Under the pieces are notes generated by a model. It was not told the origin of the DNA and did not search any database. It saw nothing but the letters and a program-made list of their open reading frames with translations. Below, piece after piece: positions 7,384 to 15,935 of a stretch of 21,379 nt of DNA. The DNA is from Pavlovales sp. CCMP2436 (taxonomy: Eukaryota; Haptophyta; Pavlovophyceae; Pavlovales): positions 131,181 to 152,559 of the forward strand of contig MU631317.1 in NCBI GenBank assembly GCA_026770615.1, read 5' to 3'. How positions within the stretch are numbered: position 1 is the stretch's first letter; each line of letters begins with the position of its first letter. The position numbers and the translations under genes are program-made.

Positions 7384-8661
7384 ATGCAGCGTAGCGAGGT
7401 ACCGGGCGCGCGCTCGGAATGGGCGGGCTACTGGGTCCTGCCCGCGTTGGTTGTGCTGCAGGTACTGCAGTCTGAAGTGGCGAAGGTAACCGAGGGAAGC
7501 GTCTCGCCATTCCTCCTGGGCTTTATCAACCACACGGCGTGCATATTCCTCCTCCCATCTGCCCTCTGCCGCGATCCACGCTCCGAGCCGAGCTCAGCGC
7601 TGATGAGGGAAGGGTCCGGGGGCAAGCTCGCACTCGCCAGCGTCGTCCTAAACGGCTTGCTCATCTTGAGCGACTGGCTGTTCTACCGCGGCCTCCTCTT
7701 GGGCCTGGGCGTAGGAATTGCGAGCGCGGTTTTCAACCTGCAGCTGGTCTGGGCGTGGCTCCTGTGTCTTCCGAGAGCACCGCGCGACCGCTGGCTCGCG
7801 CTCAGCGGACTCGCTGCGCTCTGCGCGATCGGTGGAATGGCACTTTTCGTGACTGCTGGTTCGCGCAGTGCGGCAAACCTGGGCGCGGAGACGCTAGAAG
7901 AACTGTTTGCCTGGCCAGCCTTCGTGTCCGTGGGGTGCAGTGGCCTCCTCTACGCTCTATTTGAAGTCGGCTTCAAGGCATCCCCACTCGCCGAGTTCAC
8001 ATCGCTCAAGGCATCGCTCACGGCGACCGGCTGCCTCGGAGTGGCCAATCTGCTTACCTGCTGGCCCATCCTACTGGCGCTCCACCTGACAGGTGTTGAG
8101 CACATTAACCCGCTCTCTTCTCGCGCGGCCTCTGAGCTCGCCCTCAACGTGTGCCTAGCCCTGCTGTACAACGCCTCTATCAGCCTCGCGATCGCGCGTT
8201 GTTCCCCCGTGAGCGTTTCGGCTGCGAGCGTGCTGGCCGTGCCGCTAGCGCTTCTCGTCGACGCCACGGTCTTTCAAGCTGGGCTCGGCGCGCGAGAGGC
8301 GAGTGCCGCGGCGCTGATTGTGGCCTCGTGCCTCGCCATCGTCGCGTGCGAGCGCAGGTCGGCAGCAGAAGCCGGCACGCCTGCAGAGTCGGCACTTGCG
8401 GATGCAGCGGCGGGGCCTGACAGTGACTTGGCACGCGACGAGAGCGAGTCGCTGCAGCGATGGCTGCTGCGGCGGTTTGGGCTCGGACTCCTGCACGACG
8501 CGCGTTTATTACCGGCTGTGGGTCCCATAGAACCAGACGCAGCCGCCATGAGTCAAGCGGCGTCGCTGCGAGAGTCGCTCCTCCCGCCGGAAGCGCAGGC
8601 TGACGCGCCACGGGTCCAGGCTGCCGACCACCATTTTTTGGTGGGTGATGAGACTTTTTGA
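7384..8661 (+). CDS. SLC35F-like drug/metabolite transporter superfamily protein
   Basis: This 425-residue intronless protein has about ten hydrophobic segments: roughly residues 14-30, 42-61, 82-103, 106-129, 139-157, 175-195, 213-236, 252-271, 277-299 and 305-321. That layout is typical of the drug/metabolite transporter (DMT/EamA, SLC35) superfamily. The opening (VLQSEVAKVTEG, then SPFLLGFINHTACIFLLP) resembles SLC35F3/F4/F5-type carriers. The second half carries the recurrent DMT pattern near the end, SISLAIARCSPVSVSAASVLAVPLALLVD in two adjacent segments (265-293). The cytosolic tail is about 100 residues and contains RESLLPPE (396-403), an acidic dileucine-like motif of the kind that directs sorting to vacuoles or lysosomes. 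Substrate cannot be told. The ATG at 7384 is the first in frame. Confidence 0.82.
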   Translation: MQRSEVPGARSEWAGYWVLPALVVLQVLQSEVAKVTEGSVSPFLLGFINHTACIFLLPSALCRDPRSEPSSALMREGSGGKLALASVVLNGLLILSDWLFYRGLLLGLGVGIASAVFNLQLVWAWLLCLPRAPRDRWLALSGLAALCAIGGMALFVTAGSRSAANLGAETLEELFAWPAFVSVGCSGLLYALFEVGFKASPLAEFTSLKASLTATGCLGVANLLTCWPILLALHLTGVEHINPLSSRAASELALNVCLALLYNASISLAIARCSPVSVSAASVLAVPLALLVDATVFQAGLGAREASAAALIVASCLAIVACERRSAAEAGTPAESALADAAAGPDSDLARDESESLQRWLLRRFGLGLLHDARLLPAVGPIEPDAAAMSQAASLRESLLPPEAQADAPRVQAADHHFLVGDETF

Positions 8662-9005
8662 ATTATATTTATTTTGTATGTCTGAGGGGTGGGGGGGGAT
8701 CGCGATGGGCAAGCCTACCATCAGCGAGCCCAGAAAGCTTGCCATCCGTTTGCGCCTCCGGGCAAGCACGACCTGGCCGGGCATAACGCTCAGTCGCTCA
8801 CTTGAATACATTTTCATTAAACGAGCGTCATGTAAGCTACTTTAAATGCATCAAAACGCGTCAATTTAATTGATGAATGTAGGTCGGACTGATCGTTTGC
8901 TGCTCCGTGCTCTGCTGTGACTGGTGGGTCCATGCACGGTCCTCGTTTGGGGGCGCGCATTCTTACGACTTGATGGCGGTCTTGAAGGTGTCCGATTCGA
9001 GAAAC
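8662..9005. other. 3' flank of the transporter gene, no gene seen
   Basis: AT-rich sequence follows the stop codon (8662-8685), then a short G run and mixed sequence. No conserved protein, RNA or repeat is recognised before the inverted-repeat element begins. Confidence 0.4.
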
Positions 9006-9007
9006 TA

Positions 9008-9429
9008 AGGGTCGAAATCCGAATTAGTGGCGCGATTCCGCACTGGGGAGGGGGAAAAGCGGTGGCCGGGTCGAAGAAGTAGACATCGTTCGCCCCTGCG
9101 CGCTAAGTGTCGATAGCTGCTGTCGGATAGAGCCCTCCTCGAGGGTCGGAGCCAAATTTGTGTGCCTCTCGTGTGTCTCTGGGGTCGAGAACATACCAAA
9201 GGTAACTAACATTTCCGATTCTCAGTGTTCGGAAGCGAAAAGAAAGTCATGGTTCCCGAAGTGGTGCACAAAAGTTAGTTGCGGATTCATGAATGGGGCG
9301 CCGCCCCATTCACGAATCCGCAACTAACTTTTGTGCACCACCTCCGGTTCGTGAATTACTCTGAAGGATTTTCACCGGATTTTTTTGCGATTTCCCCCCG
9401 GACTGGCCACTAATTCGGATTTCGACTCC
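9008..9429. mobile_element. About 422-bp TIR element with TA flanks and an internal 81-bp palindrome
   Basis: The 21 bases at 9011-9031 are perfectly inverted at 9406-9426. Extending outward to 9008 and 9429 gives 24-bp ends with two mismatches. Each end is bordered by TA (9006-9007 and 9430-9431), as in Tc1/mariner-type target duplication. Inside, 9261-9300 and 9302-9341 form an almost perfect palindrome with one mismatch and a one-base centre. No transposase frame is present, so it is a MITE-like non-autonomous element. The superfamily guess rests on the TA flanks only. Confidence 0.75.
9261..9341. repeat. 81-bp near-perfect palindrome
   Basis: The left arm starts gtggtgcacaaaagttagtt and ends at ggggcg; the right arm repeats it inverted. 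Of 40 pairs, only one does not match (catgaat against cacgaat). With a single unpaired base at 9301, the strand could fold into a 40-bp hairpin. It sits inside the TIR element 9008-9429. Confidence 0.9.
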
Positions 9430-9431
9430 TA

Positions 9432-10121
9432 ACTAGAGGCCGCTCTGCTCCGTGATTAATTAGTTCCCAACGTGAAGACGCAGAGACGCAGCGCGGGGCA
9501 CAGCTCGACCACGCCTCCCAAACTCGAGAAAAAGGTGCGTTGATGGTGCGATATGCCTATCATGGGGGCCAATTTAATTAAAAAAATTATATAGTTAGTT
9601 ACAACCTAATTTATTCCGCTCGAGTCCTCATCGTCGTCGGTTCATAACGACGTCACTTTCGCAAGTGAATCAGCCGTTCCAGCAGGGCTTCAGCTGCGTC
9701 TGAGCTGCATCACCACTAATGAAATAAAAGTATATTTATCGTTGAGTTGCCGGACACGCCGACGGCCGACCGACGTCCTTGGCCTTGCCACATTGACATT
9801 GTCGCCGCCACCGTCGCCTTCCATGTGCCGCTGTCGTCCTCGTCCCAACCGCCCACGTTCGACTTCCACCACAGCTTGCTGGACATCTCCTTATCTCGAG
9901 CTGCTGCGGCTGCCATCGTCTCCATCACCACCACATCCACACTCTCACTGTAATAATATGATTACAGTTTTGTAATTTCTTCCGCTCGAGTCCTCTCATC
10001 GTCGTCGGTTCATAACTACTGTACGTCACTTTTGCAAGTGTATCCGCCGTTCCAGCAGGTCTTCGGCTCGATTGCTGAAGAAGAGTCCGCCGGCTCACAA
10101 ACGTCACAGACTCAGTTCCAC
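9432..10121. other. Spacer with an 85-90 bp direct repeat pair, 3' side of the zinc-finger gene
   Basis: The only clear structure is the direct repeat pair at 9607-9691 and 9973-10064. Between them is a minus-strand frame with an ATG at about 9925 running to 9716 (KLWWKSNVGGWDEDDSG near its middle). It is unrecognised and may be chance. An AT-rich patch lies at 9570-9612. Confidence 0.4.
9607..10064 (+). repeat. Direct repeat pair, about 85-90 bases each
   Basis: Copy 1 (9607-9691) and copy 2 (9973-10064) share ccgctcgagtcctc, atcgtcgtcggttcataa, cgtcactt, gcaagtg and ccgttccagcagg in the same order, with small indels. Starts are 366 bases apart. The pair lies just downstream of the minus-strand zinc-finger gene, which suggests a local duplication of its 3' flank. 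Confidence 0.75.
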
Positions 10122-10778
10122 TCAGTTCAGCCCGGTCGCGGATACGTTGCAGCGTGCGCGGTCGTCGGAGTCGGGGCTGACCAATCGGCATAGCGTAAGG
10201 ATTGGCATCGTTCCATGAGCGTCGGGGGCCTGCGCCTCACTCGCAGCCCCCGTCGCAGGGGCATCGGGAACCTGCGACACACCCGCAGCCCCCGTCGCGG
10301 GGGCATTGGGGACCTGTACCTCACCCGCAGCCCCTGGCGCGGGGGCAACGGGGACCTTCGCCGCAGCCGCAACCACCGGTGCGGCCTTCTTGTTGTGCGT
10401 GCGCTTGTGTCTCTGGAGGGTGCTTGCCTGAGCGGCCCGGTACTCGCAGCCCGGCTCGTCGCAGGCGTACGGTCGCTCGCCGCTGTGCGTGCGCTTGTGC
10501 TCCTGGAGATGGCCCGACTCGATGGCCCGGTACTCGCAGCCTGGAGCGTCGCACACGAACGGCCGCTCGCCGGTGTGCTTGCGCTGGTGCGTCTTGAGGT
10601 TGCCCAGCTGCGAGGCGCGGAAGCCGCAGCCGGGCGTGTCGCACGCGTACGGCCGTTCGCCGCTGTGCATGCGCGCGTGAACACGGAGGTGATCCGCCCG
10701 GGTGGCGGTGAAGCCGCAGTCGGGCTCGGCGCACACGAACGAGCGCTCGCCGCGCACGCGGCTGCGCTCCTTCGGCAT
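10122..10778 (-). CDS. Four-finger C2H2 zinc-finger protein
   Basis: This 218-residue protein has four tandem C2H2 fingers at about residues 16-38, 46-68, 76-98 and 106-128. Each has the form C-x4-C-x12-H-x3-H, for example CDTPGCGFRASQLGNLKTH. They are joined by canonical linkers (SGERPYA, TGERPFV, SGERPYA), so it should bind DNA or RNA in the nucleus, most simply as a sequence-specific regulator. The first finger follows a basic N-terminus (MPKERSRVRGERS). After the fingers comes a Pro/Ala/Gly-rich tail with an imperfect repeat of about 14 residues (APATGAAxxxQVPD). The fingers are very alike at DNA level with a 90-base period, which suggests recent duplication. The target is unknown. The ATG at 10778 is the first in this frame. 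Confidence 0.75.
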   Translation of the reverse strand: MPKERSRVRGERSFVCAEPDCGFTATRADHLRVHARMHSGERPYACDTPGCGFRASQLGNLKTHQRKHTGERPFVCDAPGCEYRAIESGHLQEHKRTHSGERPYACDEPGCEYRAAQASTLQRHKRTHNKKAAPVVAAAAKVPVAPAPGAAGEVQVPNAPATGAAGVSQVPDAPATGAASEAQAPDAHGTMPILTLCRLVSPDSDDRARCNVSATGLN

Positions 10779-11277
10779 CCGAGCGAGGAAACAGTGCCAA
10801 GATGTTGAGCTCCGAGCGCACGGCGGAGGTGCTCGGCCGTGGGCGCACCGCCTCCGTCGGTGCCTGCAGACGTGCTCAGTTTAATTGGGCGCAGACCCAG
10901 CGAGTCTTTCCGCGTGAACGTGCTCGGTGAGGGGGTGCGACATTTCTCTCGTGGGGATGCACCACCAATGGAGCCGGACCAGACAATGAACAGTCGGCCG
11001 TGGAACGGAAGCGGACGCGAACGACGCGGCCCCCCACAAACTATAACGAAATAACCGCCATCAGAGCTCCACACCACCGTGTAATGCGCCCATTGTGCCA
11101 TTCCACACGGCCCGCCCAAAGCAGCGACACAGACCCGCGTACACCCCAGCAGCTAGTAGAGGCGCGCCAAGAGTGCAAGAGGGAGGAACAATGCCCCGAA
11201 ACCCACCTTTAAGCAGGTGTACTTGACTTAGCTTGACTTCTCAGACAGGCTTCGGACCGCTAGCAAGCAGTGAAGTT
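10779..11277. other. Upstream region of the zinc-finger gene, no gene seen
   Basis: This is the 5' flank of the minus-strand zinc-finger gene. A long minus-strand frame passes through here (up to 11119), but it enters the finger-coding DNA in the wrong phase and encodes only Arg/Ser/Ala-rich sequence. No promoter element can be named. Confidence 0.4.
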
Positions 11278-11470
11278 ATGATGCCACTTCTACCGCCTGG
11301 GGCGCAGTTTCTGCGTCCAGGTGGCCCCGGGTATCAGCGTCTGAGCGTCACTATGTCGAGATCCAGCGCCACCTTGCGGTGGTACCAAAGCGCCGACAGA
11401 GCTCCGATGCAGGCGATTTCGGTTCGGGTTTGGTTGAAGATAGGTTCCACTGCGGTGTCTCGCCCCACGC
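11278..11470 (-). mobile_element. LINE 3'-end fragment, decayed
   Basis: This interval matches 13619-13800, the 3' end of the LINE below. Both share tatgatgcc, ttctaccgcctggggcgcag, gcgtctgagcgtca, accaaagcgccgacagag and gcaggcgattt in order. On the minus strand it keeps a short recognisable peptide (EPIFNQTRTEIAC, corresponding to KPIFKKTRNEIAC in the longer copy), but in shifted frames. It is a 5'-truncated, degenerate copy. The last 40 or so bases of 3' UTR seen in the longer copy are missing or diverged here. Confidence 0.75.
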
Positions 11471-11718
11471 AGCGGCGCAGTCCACATTGCGCCGCATGAC
11501 AGTGTAAGTCATCGGGTAGCCCAATTGCAGTGCCGGAGCACGCACGCAGATGCCAGTTGCGATATGGTGAGTCGTTGGGCCGAGGGCTGTACGTCAAATA
11601 GCAGCACTCGATCCGGGATCCGGGGAGAGCGCCCGGCTTCCATATGTTGGACATCGACGTCATCTTCTTGTCGAAAAGCACGTGCGGCGTCATCTGCTGC
11701 GCGTGCGAGTGGTGCTGC

Positions 11719-12025
11719 TGTGTTGGCCATCAGCGCGGGTTGAGAAGTCCGGGCTGTTCTGCATGGCGAGATGCTCTGCACGGCGTTCCACACCAGATCA
11801 GATCGGTCAGCGAGTGATCGGTTGTGTTGGCCGTCAGCGCGGGTTGAGTAAGTCCAGGCTGTTCTGCATGGCGAGATGCTCTGCACGGCGTTCCACGCCA
11901 GATCAGATCGGTCAGCGAGTGATCCGTTGGGTTGGCAGTCAGCGCGGGTTGAGAAGTCCGGGCTGTTCTGCATGGTGAGTTGCTCTGCACGGCGTTCCAG
12001 CACCAGATCGGTCAGCGAGGAATCA
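11719..12025. repeat. Three-copy tandem repeat, 104/105-bp unit
   Basis: Units start at 11719, 11823 and 11928 with tgtgttgg or tgggttgg. Each contains cagcgcgggttgag, ggctgttctgcatgg, ctctgcacggcgttcca and gatcggtcagcgag. The third unit is slightly shorter and diverges at about 12020. Both strands stay open across the array, on the plus strand as repeated LFCMARCSARRS-type peptides. The unit is not a multiple of three in its first copy, so a conserved protein repeat is unlikely. Confidence 0.88.
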
Positions 12026-12565
12026 AACGACGGCGGATCGAGCAGTCGACGTGGGTTGGAAGTGGCGCCTCCTTCCCCCCCCATCTCGCTGGTCTGCGGC
12101 TGCAGCTGCGGCCGCGAGCGGAGGACCAACGTGGAACTTGATGAGGTTATGCAGTATGCTCACATCAAGGTTCAGGGAGGTCGCGCAAGCGGTGCCGCTG
12201 AAGCCCTGGAGTCGTCTTCGTCTGCGTCATCGCCTGGAACATCGCTCTGGGTGATCTGGCGGGATGCAGCTGCTCTTCAGAGGTTGGAGCTCGCGCGCTC
12301 CCTCGCTCTGAAGGGGCGACGTCGTCACATTTTTGCGTCCCCATGCATCATTGATTATGAGGATCCTACGGACCTGGGGCTGGTTAACAATTTTTTGAGC
12401 AGCTACATGTTTTTACGGCCTATCACCCTTAAGTGGCTTGGCGAGCTAAGGAATGAGGGGCTGCGGGGTGAAGGGCGAGCGGGGCAGCCTGGAATCATTT
12501 TTGTGTTATTTGAGTTTTTTTTTGAAAACCGATGGCTGTTAGTTACTATCTCAAAAGCGGTTTGA
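11876..12565 (+). CDS. Unrecognised open frame, 229 residues
   Basis: I do not recognise this protein. The frame starts at an ATG inside the tandem array. Its first 60 or so residues are a translation of that array. The rest (about 12130-12520) is less biased than neighbouring shadow frames and includes IFASPCIIDYEDPTDLGLVN and FLSSYMFLRPITLKWLGELR. The end runs into a T-rich tract coding for FEFFFENR. It overlaps a minus-strand frame of similar length (11509-12084), so at most one is real. It may be a gene fragment or a decayed element. No membrane or signal sequence is convincing. Confidence 0.2.
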   Translation: MLCTAFHARSDRSASDPLGWQSARVEKSGLFCMVSCSARRSSTRSVSEESNDGGSSSRRGLEVAPPSPPISLVCGCSCGRERRTNVELDEVMQYAHIKVQGGRASGAAEALESSSSASSPGTSLWVIWRDAAALQRLELARSLALKGRRRHIFASPCIIDYEDPTDLGLVNNFLSSYMFLRPITLKWLGELRNEGLRGEGRAGQPGIIFVLFEFFFENRWLLVTISKAV

Positions 12566-12739
12566 TTTGCGAGGCGGGGGCGAGGCGAGGCGTGACCTGG
12601 GGATGTGGGTTGGCTGCGACTTGCGGGTTGAAGGGGGCGTGTGGAAATTTGGGTCTGCGCACCCGCGTTTCGCGGTGTGCGAGGGTCTACTGTCGGGAGG
12701 CTCGCAAGGTCGTGACTTAAAAAACGGGGCAACGCCGTT

Positions 12740-13215
12740 CTCCGCCGCCCGCCTGGGTGCGCACGCGGCCTTCTCCGCCACCAGCTTGGGTGCGCACGCG
12801 TCCTTCTTCTCCTTCATCGCCTCGGCCGCGTTCTCCGCGCTCTCCTCCGCGCGCGCGCGGCGCTCTTCGCCACCGCTCTCAGGGCCTGCGCGTCTCTCCT
12901 CCCTGCAAACCTCTGTCCCATCACGACGACGGGCACCACGCGTGGCTCGTGCGCCTCGACGGCGGGCAGGTCTGCGGGCGGCTGCTCGACATGCGGCTCG
13001 ATGGCGGGCAGCTCGAAGTGCGGCTCGGCGTGGGGCTCCGGCGGGAGCGCGTTGCCCGCAAACCCGCCTTCCTCCTCCGCTCAAAACGGGCGGCGGCTCG
13101 CGCGGCTCGTGAGCTCGACGACGGCGGCGGTGGGCGGCTGCTCGACGTGGGGCTCGACGGCCTCGAAGTGCGGTTCGACCGGCTCGGGCGGCGCGTGCGG
13201 CTCGCCTCCGCTATC
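12740..13215 (-). pseudogene. Decayed repetitive acidic-protein frame
   Basis: No full-length gene survives. On the minus strand, one frame encodes two related Glu/Pro/His repeats (EPHFE, EPHVEQPP) from the DNA copies near 13112-13195 and 12953-13040, with an in-frame TGA between them near 13083. Further down, another frame encodes Lys/Glu/Ala-rich sequence (EESAENAAEAMKEKKDACAP, then AEKAACAPRRAAENG) from a tandem repeat near 12750-12800. A frame change is needed to join the parts. It resembles a low-complexity structural protein gene in decay, but a repeat without coding history is also possible. Confidence 0.3.
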
Positions 13216-13576
13216 CTCGATGGACGGGGGGGGTTCGTTATTGCAGATTTTCGCTTTTGGTTATTTATGAACTGTCTCACCAACGTCAAATTGTACGCCA
13301 GGAATTCAGATTTGTAGCCAGGAATTGAGAATTCCTTCTTGTCGCTATTCCTGTTTGGAATGGGCCTCGAGCGTATCCAAACTGGTTTGAGTTTTTTACC
13401 TATGGCTATTTATGAACTGAGTGTTTCCAAACTGGTTTTTGTTTTTTACGTATTGAGCCACGCATTCACATAGAGTTTACATTGTTTGTACAGCCGCCGC
13501 GCGCCGACAAATAACCGGGTGCGAGCTGGGTACCAGAGCAAACGAAATTTTCATAGGTTCACCAGGATATATTTCT
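13216..13576. other. AT-richer spacer with short direct repeats
   Basis: Short repeats are visible: ccaggaatt twice (13317-13328 area), tatttatgaactg at about 13261 and 13406, and ccaaactggttt twice (about 13377 and 13428), each followed by a T-rich run. I see no gene. It lies immediately past the LINE 3' end. Confidence 0.45.
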
Positions 13577-15935
13577 GATAGGGATTCAAGCTGGCGTACC
13601 TGTTATGTTATGTCATATTATGATGCCCCTTCTACCGCCTGGGGCGCAGTCTCTGCGTCCAGGAGGCCCCGGGTGTCAGCGTCTGAGCGTCAATCTGCTG
13701 AGCTAAAGTGTCACCTTGCGGTGATACCAAAGCGCCGACAGAGCTTCGAGCAGGCGATTTCGTTTCGGGTTTTCTTGAAGATGGGTTTCACGTCCGGTAG
13801 TCTCGTCAGTTTGCGCCAGGATGCCTTGTCTTGTGCGGCCTTGCCCCAGCTCGTCGAGACGCCAACGCCGACTGCTTGCCCGTCAAGGTTGAAGCCGACA
13901 TTGTTGAGCTCGCGAGTTAGGTCGTGTCCGTAGGAGATCAGCGGTCGCCCGTTGCGTCGCGGTGCGTTGACCCACGATGTCATGAACATGCGAGGAAGTC
14001 TCGAAATGCTCATGCGCATCACATGTCCCGCCCAGCGTAATTTCCGATTGGAGATGTACTGGTCGATGTCTGTGACGCCGAGGGCGACGTACTGCGGCGC
14101 GAGGGCAGCGTACTTGAAGATGTAGTCGGAGGAGGAAGCACGCAGCGGCTTTTTCCTCGCCATCGCTCGCATGCAGCGGTTGTGGAACGCGCTCAGCCTT
14201 TGCCGCAGCTTTGAGGTCAGGACCCAGGATTCGCAGCCGTAGAGCAAGACACCGAGCACGAGGCATCGGTAGAGCTTGCCCTTGGAGGCGAGTGGGAGCG
14301 ACGTGGAGCCGTGGTTTTGATTGAAGACGTACCTCCGCAGGCAGCCAAAGGCTGCGGCTGCAGATCGGATCCTGTGCTCGATCTCGTCGTCATCTGTTAG
14401 GGATGACGAAAAGGTTGAGCCGAGGTACCGAAACCGGTCGGTGAACGTGACAATGCCGAGCGCGTCGTCGATCTTGAGAAATAGAGTGTCGTTAGTTGTT
14501 GGAGAGTAGCCGGTCGGCGGGTAGAACATCGCCTCAGTCTTGGACTTTTTGGCGACGGTGCCGTCGGTCGGGTTCATTGTACCGCAGTGCATCACGAGGG
14601 CGAAGCGTAGCAGATGCTCTTTGAGCAACCGCGCGCCGAGCTCGAGGTCTGCTCGCGACGTGAAAGATAGTGCGCCGTCGTCCGCGTAGAGAGACGCCCA
14701 GAGGTTGAAGGGTGTGCCGCCGTCCTCGTCGAGCTTGCGCCCAGCGATCACGTCGTCCTCCTTGGTCAGGAACTCGAGCTGCTTGATCCCCGCCTCTTCG
14801 AAGACCGGCTCGACCGTCTCAATTGCCGCCTGCTCCATGAAGAGGAAGATGATGGCCGCGAGCGTGTCGCCCTGCTTGACGCCCACCGTTGTCGGCATCT
14901 CCACCTCCACCTCCCTCGCCCACCGCCATCCGCACAGTCAGGTCTGTGTGCAGCATGCGAATGAGTTGGACGAGGTGCTCGGGAACTCCGTACCGTAGGT
15001 GGATGCCGAACATCATCGAGCGGTCTACCGAGTCGAACGCCTTGACGAGGTCGACGTACAGCGTCCACGTGCCCAGCCCGTGCTCCTTCCTCTTGAGCAG
15101 AGCCATCTTGAGCGAGAAGACGCCGTCCGCGCAGCCTCTCCGCCGCATGAAGCCGTTCTGGTACTCAACGCCCACCTTGGAGAGGAGCGTCGCGAGCCTG
15201 GCTGCGATGATCGAGCCCACCACTTTCGCGACGGCCTCAAGCAGCATGATCCCCCGCCAGTTCGACGGGTCGCTCGCGTCTCCCTTCTTCGGTAGTAGCT
15301 TGAGCCGCCCTACGCGCCACTCCTCGAAGCACGTCTTGGCAGCAGCCCGAGTCGTCCCACGCGCCTGCCCAGATCGCCAGAAGTCTAAGATGGTCTCGTG
15401 CACGAGCGTCAGCGTCTCCTCGTTGTCGGTGAGCGCTTGGAAGCACTCCACCGCGAGGCCGCTTTCGCCCGGCGACTTGCCCGTCTTCGCCTTCCTGAAA
15501 TTCGTCTTTACCTCTTTGCGGCCCGGCTCGTCTGCCAGCTCTTGCATGCACTCCCGCTGCCTCACCAGCTCCACCGCGCTCGGGTCGACATCAGTCTTGC
15601 GGTTGTACACATCGTCAAAGTGCGCGCGCAGCACCTCTGCGTTCTCCGCGTCCCCCTCGCACAGCTTGCCGTCCGGCGCTCGGAACTGCATCGGCACCAT
15701 TGGCTTGGACTGGTCGAGCCCCGCCTTGAGCTCCTTGATCGCCTGCCAGTAGACGCCCGGGTGCTTGCAGTCCGTAGCGATGTTCTCGATGCGCTCGTTC
15801 AGCCAGACGCGCTTGGCCTCGCGCACTGCGCGCTGAAGCGCCGTTCGCGTCTCCACCCGCGTCTCACGCGTCGACTTGTTGCGCCGTAGGCGGTACGCGT
15901 CGAGCGCGTTGTTGCGCAGCTCGACCAGTGGAAGC
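13577..15935 (-). mobile_element. 5'-truncated non-LTR retrotransposon (LINE)
   Basis: The element reads on the minus strand. Reverse-transcriptase coding sequence runs from about 15935 down to the stop at 13711-13713. It is followed by about 130 bases of 3' UTR ending in the motif ccagcttgaatccctatc (13594-13577), which also occurs at 1-18 and 16709-16726. There is no endonuclease domain, and an in-frame TAG lies just upstream at 15977-15979, so the 5' part is lost. No long poly-A is present; the tail after the motif is short and AT-rich. A target-site duplication could not be identified. The related fragment at 11278-11470 shows the family has several copies. Confidence 0.85.

Noticed and set aside
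10127..11119. 330-residue minus-strand open frame
   Set aside because: It overlaps the zinc-finger gene in another phase and is Arg/Ser/Ala-rich, as expected of an out-of-phase reading of GC-rich finger repeats.
11719..12025. Possible CRISPR array
   Set aside because: Three contiguous 104/105-base copies without unique spacers, in a eukaryotic context; it is a tandem duplication.
14889..15752. 287-residue plus-strand frame opposite the LINE reverse transcriptase
   Set aside because: It is the antisense reading of the RT and rich in Ser/Thr/Arg; all RT motifs lie on the minus strand.
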